Shown here: positions 7,391-15,930 of the stretch, piece after piece | How the letters are laid out: every line of letters starts with the position of its first letter | Numbering within the stretch: the first letter of the stretch is position 1 | Source: an uncultured Porphyromonadaceae bacterium | Lineage (GTDB): Bacteria; Bacteroidota; Bacteroidia; Bacteroidales; Muribaculaceae | Direction: 5' to 3' | Length of the DNA: 64,000 nucleotides | Assembly (NCBI GenBank): GCA_902491625.1 | Contig: CABUIO010000002.1 | Location: 1 to 64,000, forward strand | Made by a program: the position numbers and the translations under genes | The notes under the pieces: generated by a model | What the model was told of the DNA's origin: nothing | The model's input: only the letters and a program-made list of their open reading frames with translations | The model's database searches: none

Positions 7391-8225
7391 ACAGCAGCCC
7401 GAAGGGCCTCTGCAAATCGACCTTCAGGCCATTGTCGACAGCAGACTCTCGCTGGCCAAACGGCGTTTCGTACCCCGATGGCTTGTGCGTGCCGTGGAAC
7501 GTCTCGTGCGTCAGGATGAACTCAACGGTATCCTGCACCGCACCTATCCGGCAGTCGGCACCGAATTTGCCGAGGCCGTACTTGCCGACCTCGACATCAC
7601 CGTCAAGGTCGTCGGCAAGGAGAATATTCCGCCGCAGGGAAGCTTCGTGTTCGCCTCCAACCATCCCCTCGGCGGACTCGACGGCATAGCGCTTATCGCC
7701 GTGTTGGGAAGAATCTACGGCGACGGAAGACTGCGTTTCCCGGTCAACGACATCCTCCTCAATGTGCGCCCCCTGGACAATATCTTCGTGGGCATCAACA
7801 AATATGGCCGACAGGGACGCCGCGCCGCCGCGACACTCAACGACATCTGGGGCGACCCGGACAAACAGGTGGCGATCTTTCCGGCCGGACTTGTCTCCAG
7901 ACTTGGCAAAGGCGGCGTCATCGCCGACCTCGAATGGCAGAAGAATTTCGTGGCAAAGGCTATTGAATTCGGACGTGATGTCATCCCGGTGAGGGTCGTG
8001 GCCCGCAACTCGATGCGCTTCTACCGCGCCGCACGCTGGCGCAAAAGACTCCACATCGGCGTGAATCTTGAGCAGGCACTCCTCCCCGGCGAAATGTGCA
8101 AGGCGCGAGGCAGCGAGATCACCATCGTGTTCGGCAAACCAATAGCCTGCTCCGCACTACGCGCGAAAGGCCGCAAGCCCAAGGAGCTTGCAGCCGAAAT
8201 CAAGGATATTGTCTATTCTCTCTGA
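7371..8225 (+). CDS. Lysophospholipid acyltransferase-like protein
   Basis: A 284-residue member of the PlsC/glycerol-phosphate acyltransferase superfamily, which transfers acyl groups to lipid or aminolipid acceptors at the inner membrane. The key block is ASNHPLGGLDG: His98 and Asp104 are separated by five residues rather than the usual four. I recall NHPLGGLDG as conserved in Bacteroidota homologues annotated as hemolysin-like. A second block is FPAGLVSR. It could be the O-acyltransferase of glycine-lipid synthesis (GlsA type), but sequence alone cannot show this. ATG 7371 lies inside ispG (20-base overlap), indicating one operon. Confidence 0.75.
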   Translation: MASEENKQQPEGPLQIDLQAIVDSRLSLAKRRFVPRWLVRAVERLVRQDELNGILHRTYPAVGTEFAEAVLADLDITVKVVGKENIPPQGSFVFASNHPLGGLDGIALIAVLGRIYGDGRLRFPVNDILLNVRPLDNIFVGINKYGRQGRRAAATLNDIWGDPDKQVAIFPAGLVSRLGKGGVIADLEWQKNFVAKAIEFGRDVIPVRVVARNSMRFYRAARWRKRLHIGVNLEQALLPGEMCKARGSEITIVFGKPIACSALRAKGRKPKELAAEIKDIVYSL

Positions 8226-8232
8226 GACGCTT

Positions 8233-8838
8233 CTATGCGGCGCGGCAGTAATTCTCCAGCGCGTCGGCATGGAGCGCGACGATCTTGCGCTGTCCCTCCT
8301 CCGAAAGCAGGAAAGTGCAGTCGGACTCGTTGTCCATAAAGAGGTTTTCCGTCAGCACGGCGGGACAGAGCGTGTCGCGCACGATTGCGAACGACTGCTG
8401 CCAGTAGCCCTTGTCAGGAAACTGTCTCCTCACTCTCAGTCCCTCTTTGCCGGCATTTCCGGCGAGCATGTCTGCCAGTTTCTTGGAGCGTACTGAGGCG
8501 TTGAGTCCGACGTAAGCGCTCCAGCCATTGGGCATACGCCACTGCGGCATGATGCCCGAGGCATTGACATGGAGAGAGACAAGCACGCACTCCGACGCTC
8601 CTCCTTTTGTCGCACGGCAGATCGCGTTGACCCTCGCGACACGCTCGCGCAGAGGCACATCCCGCGTCTCCGGCACAAGCAGATGCGCTTCGAGACCGCG
8701 GCGTTGCAACTCCTCCGCAAGCTTTACGGCGATAAGCCGCGTCCATTCGTACTCTTTCAGCCGGCCGTCGGGCGAGCACTTGCCGAGAGTCCCGACGCCG
8801 TGGCCATTGTCGATGATGATTTTCTTCTTGTTGTTCAT
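8233..8838 (-). CDS. N-acetylmuramoyl-L-alanine amidase (Amidase_3)
   Basis: A 201-residue zinc amidase that cuts the bond between MurNAc and L-Ala of peptidoglycan. Metal and catalytic motifs are DNGHG (His13), an acidic residue in LKEYEW, SLHVNAS, and TENLFMDN with the catalytic Glu. No signal peptide or wall-binding domain is seen, unlike AmiA/B/C, so it resembles the stand-alone, phage- or conjugation-type amidases. It converges with the acyltransferase gene with a 7-base gap. Repeat A3 lies in its predicted 5' leader. Confidence 0.85.
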   Translation of the reverse strand: MNNKKKIIIDNGHGVGTLGKCSPDGRLKEYEWTRLIAVKLAEELQRRGLEAHLLVPETRDVPLRERVARVNAICRATKGGASECVLVSLHVNASGIMPQWRMPNGWSAYVGLNASVRSKKLADMLAGNAGKEGLRVRRQFPDKGYWQQSFAIVRDTLCPAVLTENLFMDNESDCTFLLSEEGQRKIVALHADALENYCRAA

Positions 8839-8890
8839 AAGGATTAGATTTGGTTATATTCAGCGAAACTTTCCCCATACGCATGTTATA

Positions 8891-9226
8891 AGAGGCTGTT
8901 TAAAAATAAAACGTTAATTTGGGGTCGTTCATGTCGAGTGGATTTTTGTCTTGCAGGTGAAGGAGCATAGCGGGCTATGTGACTGAACCAAAAGGCAAAA
9001 GACGCCGACAGGAACGAGTCCTTTGATATGTTTTGAAGTTACTTTCTCAATTAAAAGTTTTTGAGGTCATTAAGAGGCTGAAGTAAATGTTAGCTTTGTC
9101 TCGTCTGCTTTTTGCCAAAAACCTTTCGCGTCTTAGTCACATAGCCCGCTATGCTCCTGCGACTTAAAAGGTTTTTGCCTAAAAATCAGCCGCCCCAAAT
9201 TTAACGCTGATTTTTAAACAGCCTCT
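8891..9226. mobile_element. Compound fold-back element A3 (family A)
   Basis: A 336-base non-coding element. Both ends begin AGAGGCTGTTTAAAAAT in inverted orientation. GGAGCATAGCGGGCTATGTG occurs near the left (~8961-8980) and its complement near the right (~9137-9156). A third terminus-like AAGAGGCTG lies internally at ~9073, so it may be two head-to-head units. The left 65 bases recur at window positions 1-61. It sits between the promoter at 9240-9271 and the amidase start codon. Confidence 0.8.
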
Positions 9227-9239
9227 TTATTTCGCACTG

Positions 9240-9271
9240 CAAAGTTACAATACGAAAACGCAAGATGCAAA
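9240..9271 (-). promoter_or_regulatory. Promoter reading into A3 and the amidase gene
   Basis: On the minus strand, TTTG (9268-9271), a 20-base spacer and TAACTTTG (9240-9247). The next gene downstream is the amidase (ATG 8838), so the transcript would carry the whole A3 element in a ~395-base leader. Confidence 0.7.
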
Positions 9272-9305
9272 TATTTCGCGAATTATTTTCTAACTCTTCT
9301 GATTG

Positions 9306-11003
9306 TCAGGCCGTGGGATCATCGACCATCGAGCGCAGAATCTCGTCGAGATTCTGATCCTTGTCGAGAGCCATCTTCATGCGCAGCCTCCACCGCGCCT
9401 GTTTTACGGATTCCTGCCGCACGTTGATCAGACGAGCGATATGTTTGTTGTCCAGACCAAGGGCGATGAGTATGGCGAGACGCTTCTCTGTCTCCGAAAG
9501 GTCGGGATAGCGGGCAGTCAGCCGCGCGCCGAATCCGGGACTTATCTCGGCGAACGTAGTCAGGAAGCTGTCGCGCGAAGAGTTGGTGATGGTGTGGCTG
9601 TTGAGTGCGTCGAGGAGCTGAAGTCGCAACTCCGTGGCAGACATTTCCGACGGCGACGCGCTTTCGATCGTGTTCTTCAACTCCGCCACAAGCTTGTCAT
9701 TGTCGGCCATGGCGATCTGGAGTCCGAGCACCTTGCGCATGGAATGTTCGCGGCGCAGCTTCTCGCCGAGCGCGGCGACACGCTGGCGGTGCAGACGGCG
9801 GACGAGCACCCAGACTATCAGTGCGGCGATTACGACGACGACGAGCACTGCAACAAGGATATGATAGCGGTTCGTGATGCGCTGCATCTCCTCCCGATGG
9901 CGGTATTCGGCAATACGGCGCTGAGTGTCGAGTGCCGAGATGCGGTCGTCCATATCGTCGCGGGCCACGGAATCGGCAACCTCCACACCCTTCAGGAACC
10001 ACGATGCGGCAGAGTCCGGTTCCCCTAAGGCCAGAGCAGCATAGCCTCGGCCGACGGCAAAGTCCTTGCCGTAGTTATAGACCGACCATTCGACATCGCG
10101 CGCATCGGCCCGACGTGCGTAAACCGCCACGGAGTCAAGCTGTCCGCGACGTGCGAACTCCTTCATCAGCATACCTTCGTACAGCTTCAGATACTCGGCA
10201 TTACCGACTGTGTCGGTAAGCGCGTTGGCGTAAGCCTTGCGCAGGGCGTCGAAATCGCCGCTGTAGAGATAGATGTCCCAGTTGGTGATCTCGCACGCGA
10301 AAGGATCCGCCTTCATTGCAGGATATTCCAGCACCTCGCGCAGTACACGAGCGGCCTGAGCCTCGTCGCCGGCCTGCGCCAGCGCCGTGGCATGGTTGAT
10401 GCGGTTCTTTGCTATATTGTCGGAATCGCCGTAGAGCGTCATAACCGAGTCGGCAAGAGAATAATAGTGACGTCCCGACTGCAGGTCACCGAGGGAATTA
10501 AGCATGGTACCGAGGGTCATCAGGTAGTCGGCCTGAAGCGGCAGATCTCCCTGCTCCCTGAAAAAATCAATCTTGTCCTGCACGACGCGGTAGTTCTCCG
10601 GAGTGCAGGCGATGTCACCCTCCATGTTCCACCTCACGCGAGCCACATCATAGGGATATTTCGCGGAATCCGTCATGAAGATTGCCTTTTCGAACTCCCG
10701 GAAAGCATCGTCGGTATCGCCGTTGCGCAACATGAACCGACCGTCCCAATAGTGGCGGCGCGACTGATGAAGCTTCGATTCGGGATGCTTAGCGGCAGCA
10801 GAATCGAGTAGCCGCGTCAACGAATCGATCTGTGCCGAGGGCGCGTGCGAGATATATGCGCGCTCCAGCTGCACCGTAATCGAGTCGAATTCAGCATCAA
10901 GCGCAGTCCAGCCATAGGGATAGAGCCGCTTTCCGTCGTCGGAACATCCTGTAACGAGGAGAAGGAGCATAATAAAGGTGATAGCAATGTTGGATTTCGG
11001 CAT
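9306..11003 (-). CDS. TPR-membrane-HTH regulatory protein
   Basis: A 565-residue one-component membrane regulator. The N-terminus has a signal with lipobox-like LLLVTGCS. Residues ~30-360 are helical repeats of TPR type (HQSRRHYWDGRFMLRNGD, YLMTLGTMLNSLGD) expected in the periplasm. One membrane helix (~370-392) precedes a basic coiled region (RLHRQRVAALGEKLRREH). The C-terminus contains a LuxR/sigma-like helix-turn-helix, LSETEKRLAILIALGLDNK, then IARLINVRQESVKQARWRLR. It shares this plan with the protein at 54518-56116. Target genes are unknown; the neighbours are unrelated. Confidence 0.75.
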   Translation of the reverse strand: MPKSNIAITFIMLLLLVTGCSDDGKRLYPYGWTALDAEFDSITVQLERAYISHAPSAQIDSLTRLLDSAAAKHPESKLHQSRRHYWDGRFMLRNGDTDDAFREFEKAIFMTDSAKYPYDVARVRWNMEGDIACTPENYRVVQDKIDFFREQGDLPLQADYLMTLGTMLNSLGDLQSGRHYYSLADSVMTLYGDSDNIAKNRINHATALAQAGDEAQAARVLREVLEYPAMKADPFACEITNWDIYLYSGDFDALRKAYANALTDTVGNAEYLKLYEGMLMKEFARRGQLDSVAVYARRADARDVEWSVYNYGKDFAVGRGYAALALGEPDSAASWFLKGVEVADSVARDDMDDRISALDTQRRIAEYRHREEMQRITNRYHILVAVLVVVVIAALIVWVLVRRLHRQRVAALGEKLRREHSMRKVLGLQIAMADNDKLVAELKNTIESASPSEMSATELRLQLLDALNSHTITNSSRDSFLTTFAEISPGFGARLTARYPDLSETEKRLAILIALGLDNKHIARLINVRQESVKQARWRLRMKMALDKDQNLDEILRSMVDDPTA

Positions 11004-11019
11004 CGCAGTAGAATTTCCA

Positions 11020-11048
11020 CAAAATTACACAAAACTTCGGAAATACAA
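11020..11048 (-). promoter_or_regulatory. Promoter of the TPR-HTH regulator
   Basis: On the minus strand, TTG (11046-11048), an 18-base spacer and TAATTTTG (11020-11027), giving a very short leader before ATG 11003. Confidence 0.55.
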
Positions 11049-11094
11049 CCGCGCGCCGCACGAACCTATGCCGAAGTCCACACCGAAAACGAAA

Positions 11095-11126
11095 TTTGGC
11101 TAATATAAAAATTTCCGTTACCTTTG
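11095..11126 (+). promoter_or_regulatory. Promoter of the DUF4160/DUF2442 pair
   Basis: TTTG (11095-11098), a 20-base spacer and TACCTTTG (11119-11126), a full consensus match 21 bases before ATG 11148. Confidence 0.8.
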
Positions 11127-11147
11127 CGATAACCATAAAACGATGAA

Positions 11148-11399
11148 ATGGGTGCTATTGCGTTATTTAGAGGTCTCATAATATATCTATATGGATTTGA
11201 CCACAATCCTCCTCATGTTCATGTCGAAACCGGAGAGGGTGAGTTTACGATCACACTGAAGGATCGCATTGTAGAAGGACGTGCGCGATCCAAAGACATA
11301 AGACTTGTTAATGAATTCCTGGATCGCCATGAAAAAGAAGTGGCTGATATGTGGGATAAGGCGCAACGCGGAGAGAAAATTAATAAAATAAACTTTTAA
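11148..11399 (+). CDS. DUF4160 protein, possible toxin-antitoxin-like partner
   Basis: An 83-residue protein with the DUF4160 hallmark: a short hydrophobic strand followed by FDHNPPHVHVETGEGEFTI, where the His-rich HNPPHVHV could bind metal or form a catalytic site. The C-terminal half is charged helix (EFLDRHEKEVADMWDKA). Its stop is 11 bases before a DUF2442 gene, and this two-gene arrangement is common in bacteria. It is more AT-rich than its surroundings and has its own strong promoter. A toxin-antitoxin role is only inferred from the two-small-gene layout. Confidence 0.8.
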   Translation: MGAIALFRGLIIYLYGFDHNPPHVHVETGEGEFTITLKDRIVEGRARSKDIRLVNEFLDRHEKEVADMWDKAQRGEKINKINF

Positions 11400-11410
11400 G
11401 GTTGAATATC

Positions 11411-11644
11411 ATGATTCTTAACGTGACGGATGTAGATTACATGGGTGATTACACCTTGGGTGTATCGTTCAATAATGGAATGCGTAAGAAGGTGGATATC
11501 AAACCCTTGCTTACAATGCCCGCTTTTTCTGAATTGAAAGATCTGGCAAAATTCATGCAATATGCCGTTTTCAGGACAATTCATTGGTCTAACGGCGCAG
11601 ATATAGCGCCTGAGTGGCTGCTGGAAAACGGCGAAGATTACTGA
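11411..11644 (+). CDS. DUF2442 protein
   Basis: A 77-residue DUF2442 protein: N-terminal beta strands (ILNVTDVDYMGDYTLGVSF), the VDIKPLL block, a helix (FSELKDLAKFM) and the C-terminal TIHWSNGADIAPEWLLE that typifies the family. TTG 11402 is in frame, but ATG 11411 gives the usual family start. It is cotranscribed with the DUF4160 gene. Function not established. Confidence 0.85.
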   Translation: MILNVTDVDYMGDYTLGVSFNNGMRKKVDIKPLLTMPAFSELKDLAKFMQYAVFRTIHWSNGADIAPEWLLENGEDY

Positions 11645-11961
11645 TTATCGGCTCGGCACTTTTGATGCAGTCTTCCTTCGCCTTTGGTCGTTGCAGAGTT
11701 TGTGTTGCTTGAGAGATGGGGAAGCAACCCTAAAGGGTTGTATATAAGGGTGTGACCTTTCCGACGGATTCGCTGCGCTCATCCGTCGGGCTATTGAAAA
11801 AGAAATCGCTGGCGCGGTTTTTCGCATCGCACTTCTAGTTTTAGTTTGACACTGAAGTTCTTGCGTAACTGCGGCTGCTCCATGGAGCAGCCCTACGTTT
11901 GGACGTAGCCATCATTTTTTCAGATGGCGTATCCATTTTTCGTAGGGTGCTTCAGTCGGAG
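11645..11961. repeat. Intergenic repeats C1 and E1, no gene
   Basis: This 317-base gap has no gene. About 11721-11820 is a family-C repeat: AGCAACCCTAAAGGGTTG, then the hairpin CCGACGGAT (11761-11769) with ATCCGTCGG (11781-11789); related sequence lies at 63429-63640. At 11873-11892 is the perfect 20-base palindrome GGCTGCTCCATGGAGCAGCC (E1). Confidence 0.7.
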
Positions 11962-13167
11962 TTATTTGAAGAGGAGGGGGAGGTAGTCGCGGAGGTAGAT
12001 GCGCCAGTTTTTCCAGATGTGGCCGCCGGGGGTCTCGACGTAGGTGTATTTATAGCCTTTGTCGTCAAGAGTCTTGCGGTAGTCTTTGTTCTCGCCATAG
12101 AGGAAGTCGTCGCTGCCGATACCGATCCAGTAGAGCTTAGGTTTGGCGCCGAATAGCTTGTCGATCTTCGCTTCCTCGTTCTTGAACATCTCGGAGTCAG
12201 TCTTCGCATGAGGTTTCACGGCCGCGGAGAAAAGTCCGATGTAGTCGAAGAGTTCGGGATAGTTGGCGCTGATGAATTTGCTGTGGCATCCGCCCATGGA
12301 GAGTCCAGCGATGGCGCGGTGTGCCTTATCGGCCTTTGTGCGGTAGTTGCTGTCGATGAAGCTGACGATCTCGGGGAAAGACTGCGTGAAAGAGCCGTCC
12401 ATGGTGCGCGGCAGTGCTGTCGTGGGAGGCACGAATCCAAGACTCGATTCACCCGGAGCAGCCTGAAGGTCGGCGTTGCCGTTGGGCATCACGACGATCA
12501 TCGGCTCGACCTCACCAGAGGCTATCATGTTGTCGAGGATCTGTGTTGCACGCCCCAGCTCGCTCCATGCGTTCTCGTCGCCACCCATGCCGTGGAGCAG
12601 ATAGAGCACCGGATAGCGCTTGTCGCCATGCATGTAGCCGGCGGGAGTATAGACGGTGAGACGGCGGTCCTTGCCGAAGGCGGCGGAGGGATACCAGACC
12701 TTGCTAACGGTGCCGTGGGGCACGTCGTTGACGGCATAGTCAATCACGTTGTCCTTGTCGGAGGCGTCACCCTTCACGAGGAAGATGTTGGTGACGGTGC
12801 CGGTGTCGCGAATCTGATAGACGTTGACAGGGTCGTTCATCCTGACGTCGTCGACGATGAAGGAGTAGCTGTAGAGTTCCGGGGCGAGTGCCGTGGTGGT
12901 ATATTCCCACAACTCACCGTTCTTCACGAGGTCAGCAACGCCGGGAGCGTCAAATTCGCCGTATGGAGTGGCTACTTTCTGAGTGGGGAGGAAATCGCCG
13001 GTCACCTGCACCTTCTGAGCTGCAGGAGACTGGAAACGGAATGTCACGGTGTTGTCGGCATTGACTTCCGGCGAAACGAATGGAGGCACGCCCCAGATGG
13101 CCTGCTGAGCCATTGCGCCGCCGAAACCGAGGAGTACGAGGGAGGCTGTAAACAGAATCTTTTTCAT
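11962..13167 (-). CDS. Secreted CE1-like carbohydrate esterase
   Basis: A 401-residue exported esterase. A signal peptide (MKKILFTASLVLLGFGGAMA) is followed by an N-terminal beta-sandwich (~25-130) like the esterase E-set/CBM48 module and an alpha/beta-hydrolase domain (~150-400) of the feruloyl/acetyl-xylan esterase (esterase D) type. The nucleophile is Ser290 in GLSMGG, the oxyanion region is LLHGMGGDENAW, the likely acid is in GSDDFLYG (~353) and the catalytic His is His383 in PGGHIWKNW. It would remove acyl or feruloyl groups from plant polysaccharides; the exact substrate is unknown. It lies 89 bases after galM on the same strand. Confidence 0.88.
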   Translation of the reverse strand: MKKILFTASLVLLGFGGAMAQQAIWGVPPFVSPEVNADNTVTFRFQSPAAQKVQVTGDFLPTQKVATPYGEFDAPGVADLVKNGELWEYTTTALAPELYSYSFIVDDVRMNDPVNVYQIRDTGTVTNIFLVKGDASDKDNVIDYAVNDVPHGTVSKVWYPSAAFGKDRRLTVYTPAGYMHGDKRYPVLYLLHGMGGDENAWSELGRATQILDNMIASGEVEPMIVVMPNGNADLQAAPGESSLGFVPPTTALPRTMDGSFTQSFPEIVSFIDSNYRTKADKAHRAIAGLSMGGCHSKFISANYPELFDYIGLFSAAVKPHAKTDSEMFKNEEAKIDKLFGAKPKLYWIGIGSDDFLYGENKDYRKTLDDKGYKYTYVETPGGHIWKNWRIYLRDYLPLLFK

Positions 13168-13256
13168 TGTTTTATATCAAGTTTTAGAAAGTTCTTAAGC
13201 GACGACTCCGCCACCTCGCCATTGCAGCGAAGAGACGGGGTCGGATAAAGTCGGTG

Positions 13257-14303
13257 TCACTCGACGGAGAAACGGAAACGTATCGTCTCATCGTAGCTTT
13301 CTCCGGGACGGAGGAGCTGCGATGGAAACTTTGGCTTGTTGGGTGCGTCGGGCATTCCCTGCATCTCCACGGCCACGCCGTCGTAGTCATTGTAACTGCG
13401 GCCTGATTTGCTTTTCGGCGATCCGTCGAGCCAGTTGCCGGTGTAGACATGCGCCGCAGGCTGCGTGGTGTCGATTGTCAGGACTCGACCGCTCTCGGGT
13501 TCAGCGATGCGCACGACATCCTCGACGAGTCTGCCTTTCTCATATCCGTCGATCACCCAACTCGAATCGTAGCCTTTGGCGTAGTTTATCGCCGGGAAAT
13601 CGGCCTTGACATCCTTGCCGAGCTTTTTCGACACGGTGAAATCCATCGGTGTTCCGGCCACCGGCGCCATCTCTCCGGAAGGGATGAGGGTGTCGTCGCC
13701 GGGAAGGAAGCGCGAGCATTTCATCGTCATCTCATGGTCAAGCACCGAGCCGGAGTCCTCTCCGCGGAGGTTCCAGTAGGTGTGGTTGGTGAGATTGACC
13801 ACGGTAGGCTTGTCGGTCTCGGCGTGGATGCGCAGGGTGAGGCGGTTGTCGTTGTCGAAGGTATATTCGGCGGTGACTTTCAGATTGCCGGGATAGCCCT
13901 CCTCGCCGTCTTTCGAGAGGTAGGAGAAGCGGACTCCGGCGAGTGTCGGCTCGGCCTTCCAGATCTGGTTCTGGAAACCTTCGGGACCGCCGTGAAGCGC
14001 ATTCGGTCCGTTGTTTATAGCGAGGGTGTATTCTTTGCCGTCGATGGTGAATTTGCCTTTGGCTATGCGGTTGGCATAGCGTCCGGGAATCTTTCCGGCG
14101 CAAGATCCGTCGTAAAGGTAGTCGGCAGGATCGGCGTAGCCCAAAGCCACGTCGGCCATGTTGCCGAGACGGTCGGGAACGACAACCGACACGATTCCGG
14201 CGCCGAGCGAGGAGAGTTCAACGGAACTCCCCTTGTCGTTGGTGATTGTGAAAAGCTCGATCTCGCCTTTGGGTGAGGGAGCTGTCCTTCTGCTTATCTC
14301 CAT
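13257..14303 (-). CDS. galM: Aldose 1-epimerase (galactose mutarotase)
   Basis: A 348-residue mutarotase that interconverts the alpha and beta anomers of galactose or glucose. Family motifs are RYANRI, NNGPNALHGGPEGF (substrate His), NLTNHTYWNL (catalytic His) and a C-terminal block with a conserved Glu in DGVAVEMQGMPDAPN. ATG 14303 lies 10 bases after the galK stop. The frame is open to 14387, and the extra 28 residues look like a signal peptide but overlap galK by 74 bases, so location (cytoplasm or periplasm) is uncertain. Part of the galactoside operon. Confidence 0.92.
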   Translation of the reverse strand: MEISRRTAPSPKGEIELFTITNDKGSSVELSSLGAGIVSVVVPDRLGNMADVALGYADPADYLYDGSCAGKIPGRYANRIAKGKFTIDGKEYTLAINNGPNALHGGPEGFQNQIWKAEPTLAGVRFSYLSKDGEEGYPGNLKVTAEYTFDNDNRLTLRIHAETDKPTVVNLTNHTYWNLRGEDSGSVLDHEMTMKCSRFLPGDDTLIPSGEMAPVAGTPMDFTVSKKLGKDVKADFPAINYAKGYDSSWVIDGYEKGRLVEDVVRIAEPESGRVLTIDTTQPAAHVYTGNWLDGSPKSKSGRSYNDYDGVAVEMQGMPDAPNKPKFPSQLLRPGESYDETIRFRFSVE

Positions 14304-14313
14304 GGCCGTGCAA

Positions 14314-15456
14314 TCAGTCGTCCCAGCGGCGGGCGCCGTCAGAAATAATAACATCGTAAACCATAGGCTCGTGGCCATACTTCTCATTGAAACGCTCCTT
14401 GGCTGCGGCTATGAAGTTGTCGTGAAGGTCGTCGGACACAAGGTTGATGGTGCAGCCGCCGAAGCCGCCACCCATGATGCGCGAGCCTGTGACGCCCATC
14501 TCGCGGGCCACGTCGTTGAGGAAGTCGAGTTCCTCGCAGCTCACCTCGTAGTCTTTCGAGAGGCCGCGATGGGTCTCATACATGCGCTCGCCAACGGTGT
14601 CGTAATCACCATTGTTGAGGGCGTCGCAGACGTCGAGCACGCGCTGCTTCTCCTCGATCACGTATTTGGCGCGGAAATAGTCTTCAGCCGTCACCTTGTC
14701 CTTGGCGGCGTCGAGCATCTCCATCGTGGCGTCGCGCAGTGTGGCGACACCGAGTGTCTTGGCTACGCGTTCGCAGCTCGCACGGCGTTTGTTGTAGGGA
14801 GAATCGGCAAGCTCATGTTTCACGCGGGAGTCGACGAGCACGAGCTTGTAGACTTCGGGCTTGAAGGGGAAATACTCATATTCAAGCGAACGGCAGTCGA
14901 GACGCATGAGCTGATCCTTCTTGCCGAACACTGAAGCGAACTGATCCATGATGCCGCAGTTGACGCCGCAGTAATTATGCTCGGTGCTCTGGCCTATCTT
15001 GGCAAGCTCGAACTTGTCGATGGAATTGTCGTTGAACATGTCGTTGAGAGCGAAGGCGAAGCAGGACTCAAGCGCTGCCGAGGAGCTGAGCCCGGCGCCG
15101 AGAGGCACATTGCCGGCAAAGACGGCATCGAAGCCTTCGACCTTGCCGCCGCGCTTGATGATCTCACGGCAGATGCCGAATATATAGCGTGCCCACGACT
15201 GCGAAGGAGCGTCCTCCTCCTTGAGTCCGAACTGCACATATTCGTCGATGTCGATGGAATAGACACGCACCTTATCGGTGCCGTTGGCTTTTATTTCGGC
15301 GCCTATCACCTTGTCGATGGCTCCGGGGAAAACGAAACCGCCGTTGTAGTCGGTATGCTCGCCTATGAGGTTGATACGTCCTGCGGAAGCATACATGGTG
15401 CCTTCGGTGCCGAATATCTCCTTAAACTTTTTCTGGATTTTCTCTTTCATTTCCAT
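14314..15456 (-). CDS. galK: Galactokinase
   Basis: A 380-residue GHMP kinase that phosphorylates galactose at C1 with ATP, the first step of the Leloir pathway. Visible motifs are GRINLIGEHTDYNGG (family signature and sugar binding), PLGAGLSSSAALE (phosphate-binding loop), CGIMDQFASVFG with the catalytic Asp, and MGGGFGGCTINLV. It lies between a DUF2059 gene (21 bases upstream) and galM (10 bases downstream). galT and galE are not in the window. Upstream GH2 beta-galactosidase would supply its substrate. Confidence 0.97.
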   Translation of the reverse strand: MEMKEKIQKKFKEIFGTEGTMYASAGRINLIGEHTDYNGGFVFPGAIDKVIGAEIKANGTDKVRVYSIDIDEYVQFGLKEEDAPSQSWARYIFGICREIIKRGGKVEGFDAVFAGNVPLGAGLSSSAALESCFAFALNDMFNDNSIDKFELAKIGQSTEHNYCGVNCGIMDQFASVFGKKDQLMRLDCRSLEYEYFPFKPEVYKLVLVDSRVKHELADSPYNKRRASCERVAKTLGVATLRDATMEMLDAAKDKVTAEDYFRAKYVIEEKQRVLDVCDALNNGDYDTVGERMYETHRGLSKDYEVSCEELDFLNDVAREMGVTGSRIMGGGFGGCTINLVSDDLHDNFIAAAKERFNEKYGHEPMVYDVIISDGARRWDD

Positions 15457-15477
15457 ATATATCAGATTCTTGGCTTT

Positions 15478-15930
15478 TCACTTCATGTTCTTCATTATTA
15501 TCTCCTGAACCTTCGACATGATCTCGGGCTTCTGCATGAACTCGGTCATCTGAGATGTCATCTTATGGGTCACGAGGATATTCTTCTGTCCCAGAGGAGA
15601 GGAGATAAATTTGTAAAGCTCCTTAAGCTCGTCGTAGGTGTAGTTCTCGGCATAAAGCTTGCGGATCTCGCCGAGGATCAAGGGATAAAGCTCCTTTGAA
15701 AGTTCAGCGCAGATAAGGGTGCTTTTCTCCTGCGTCATCATGCCGTTCTTCACCAAAGCCTGAAATTGAGTCTCCAGCGTGTTGGAGAAATAATCCTGCG
15801 AAATGGTCGTCGAAAGCACCTTGTCGAGCTCTTCATTATATTTTGCGTTGTCGGTCTGGGCCGATGCTCCGAAGGCGCACACGAGCGCCATCAGAAGGAT
15901 TGTAAGCTGTTTCATCTTTTTGTGTGTCAT
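15478..15930 (-). CDS. DUF2059 exported protein
   Basis: A 150-residue protein with a signal peptide (MKQLTILLMALVCAFGASA) and then the DUF2059 helical domain (ELYPLILGEIRKLYAENYTYDELKELYKF with FISSPLGQK). Its ATG overlaps the stop codon of the beta-galactosidase gene by one base (TAATG), so translation is coupled. The domain is common in bacterial periplasmic proteins and has no assigned function. Confidence 0.85.
   Translation of the reverse strand: MTHKKMKQLTILLMALVCAFGASAQTDNAKYNEELDKVLSTTISQDYFSNTLETQFQALVKNGMMTQEKSTLICAELSKELYPLILGEIRKLYAENYTYDELKELYKFISSPLGQKNILVTHKMTSQMTEFMQKPEIMSKVQEIIMKNMK

Noticed and set aside
8233..8838. Amidase gene considered as a prophage endolysin remnant
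   Set aside because: No phage genes flank it. The lack of a signal peptide keeps the idea open, but the context is ordinary.
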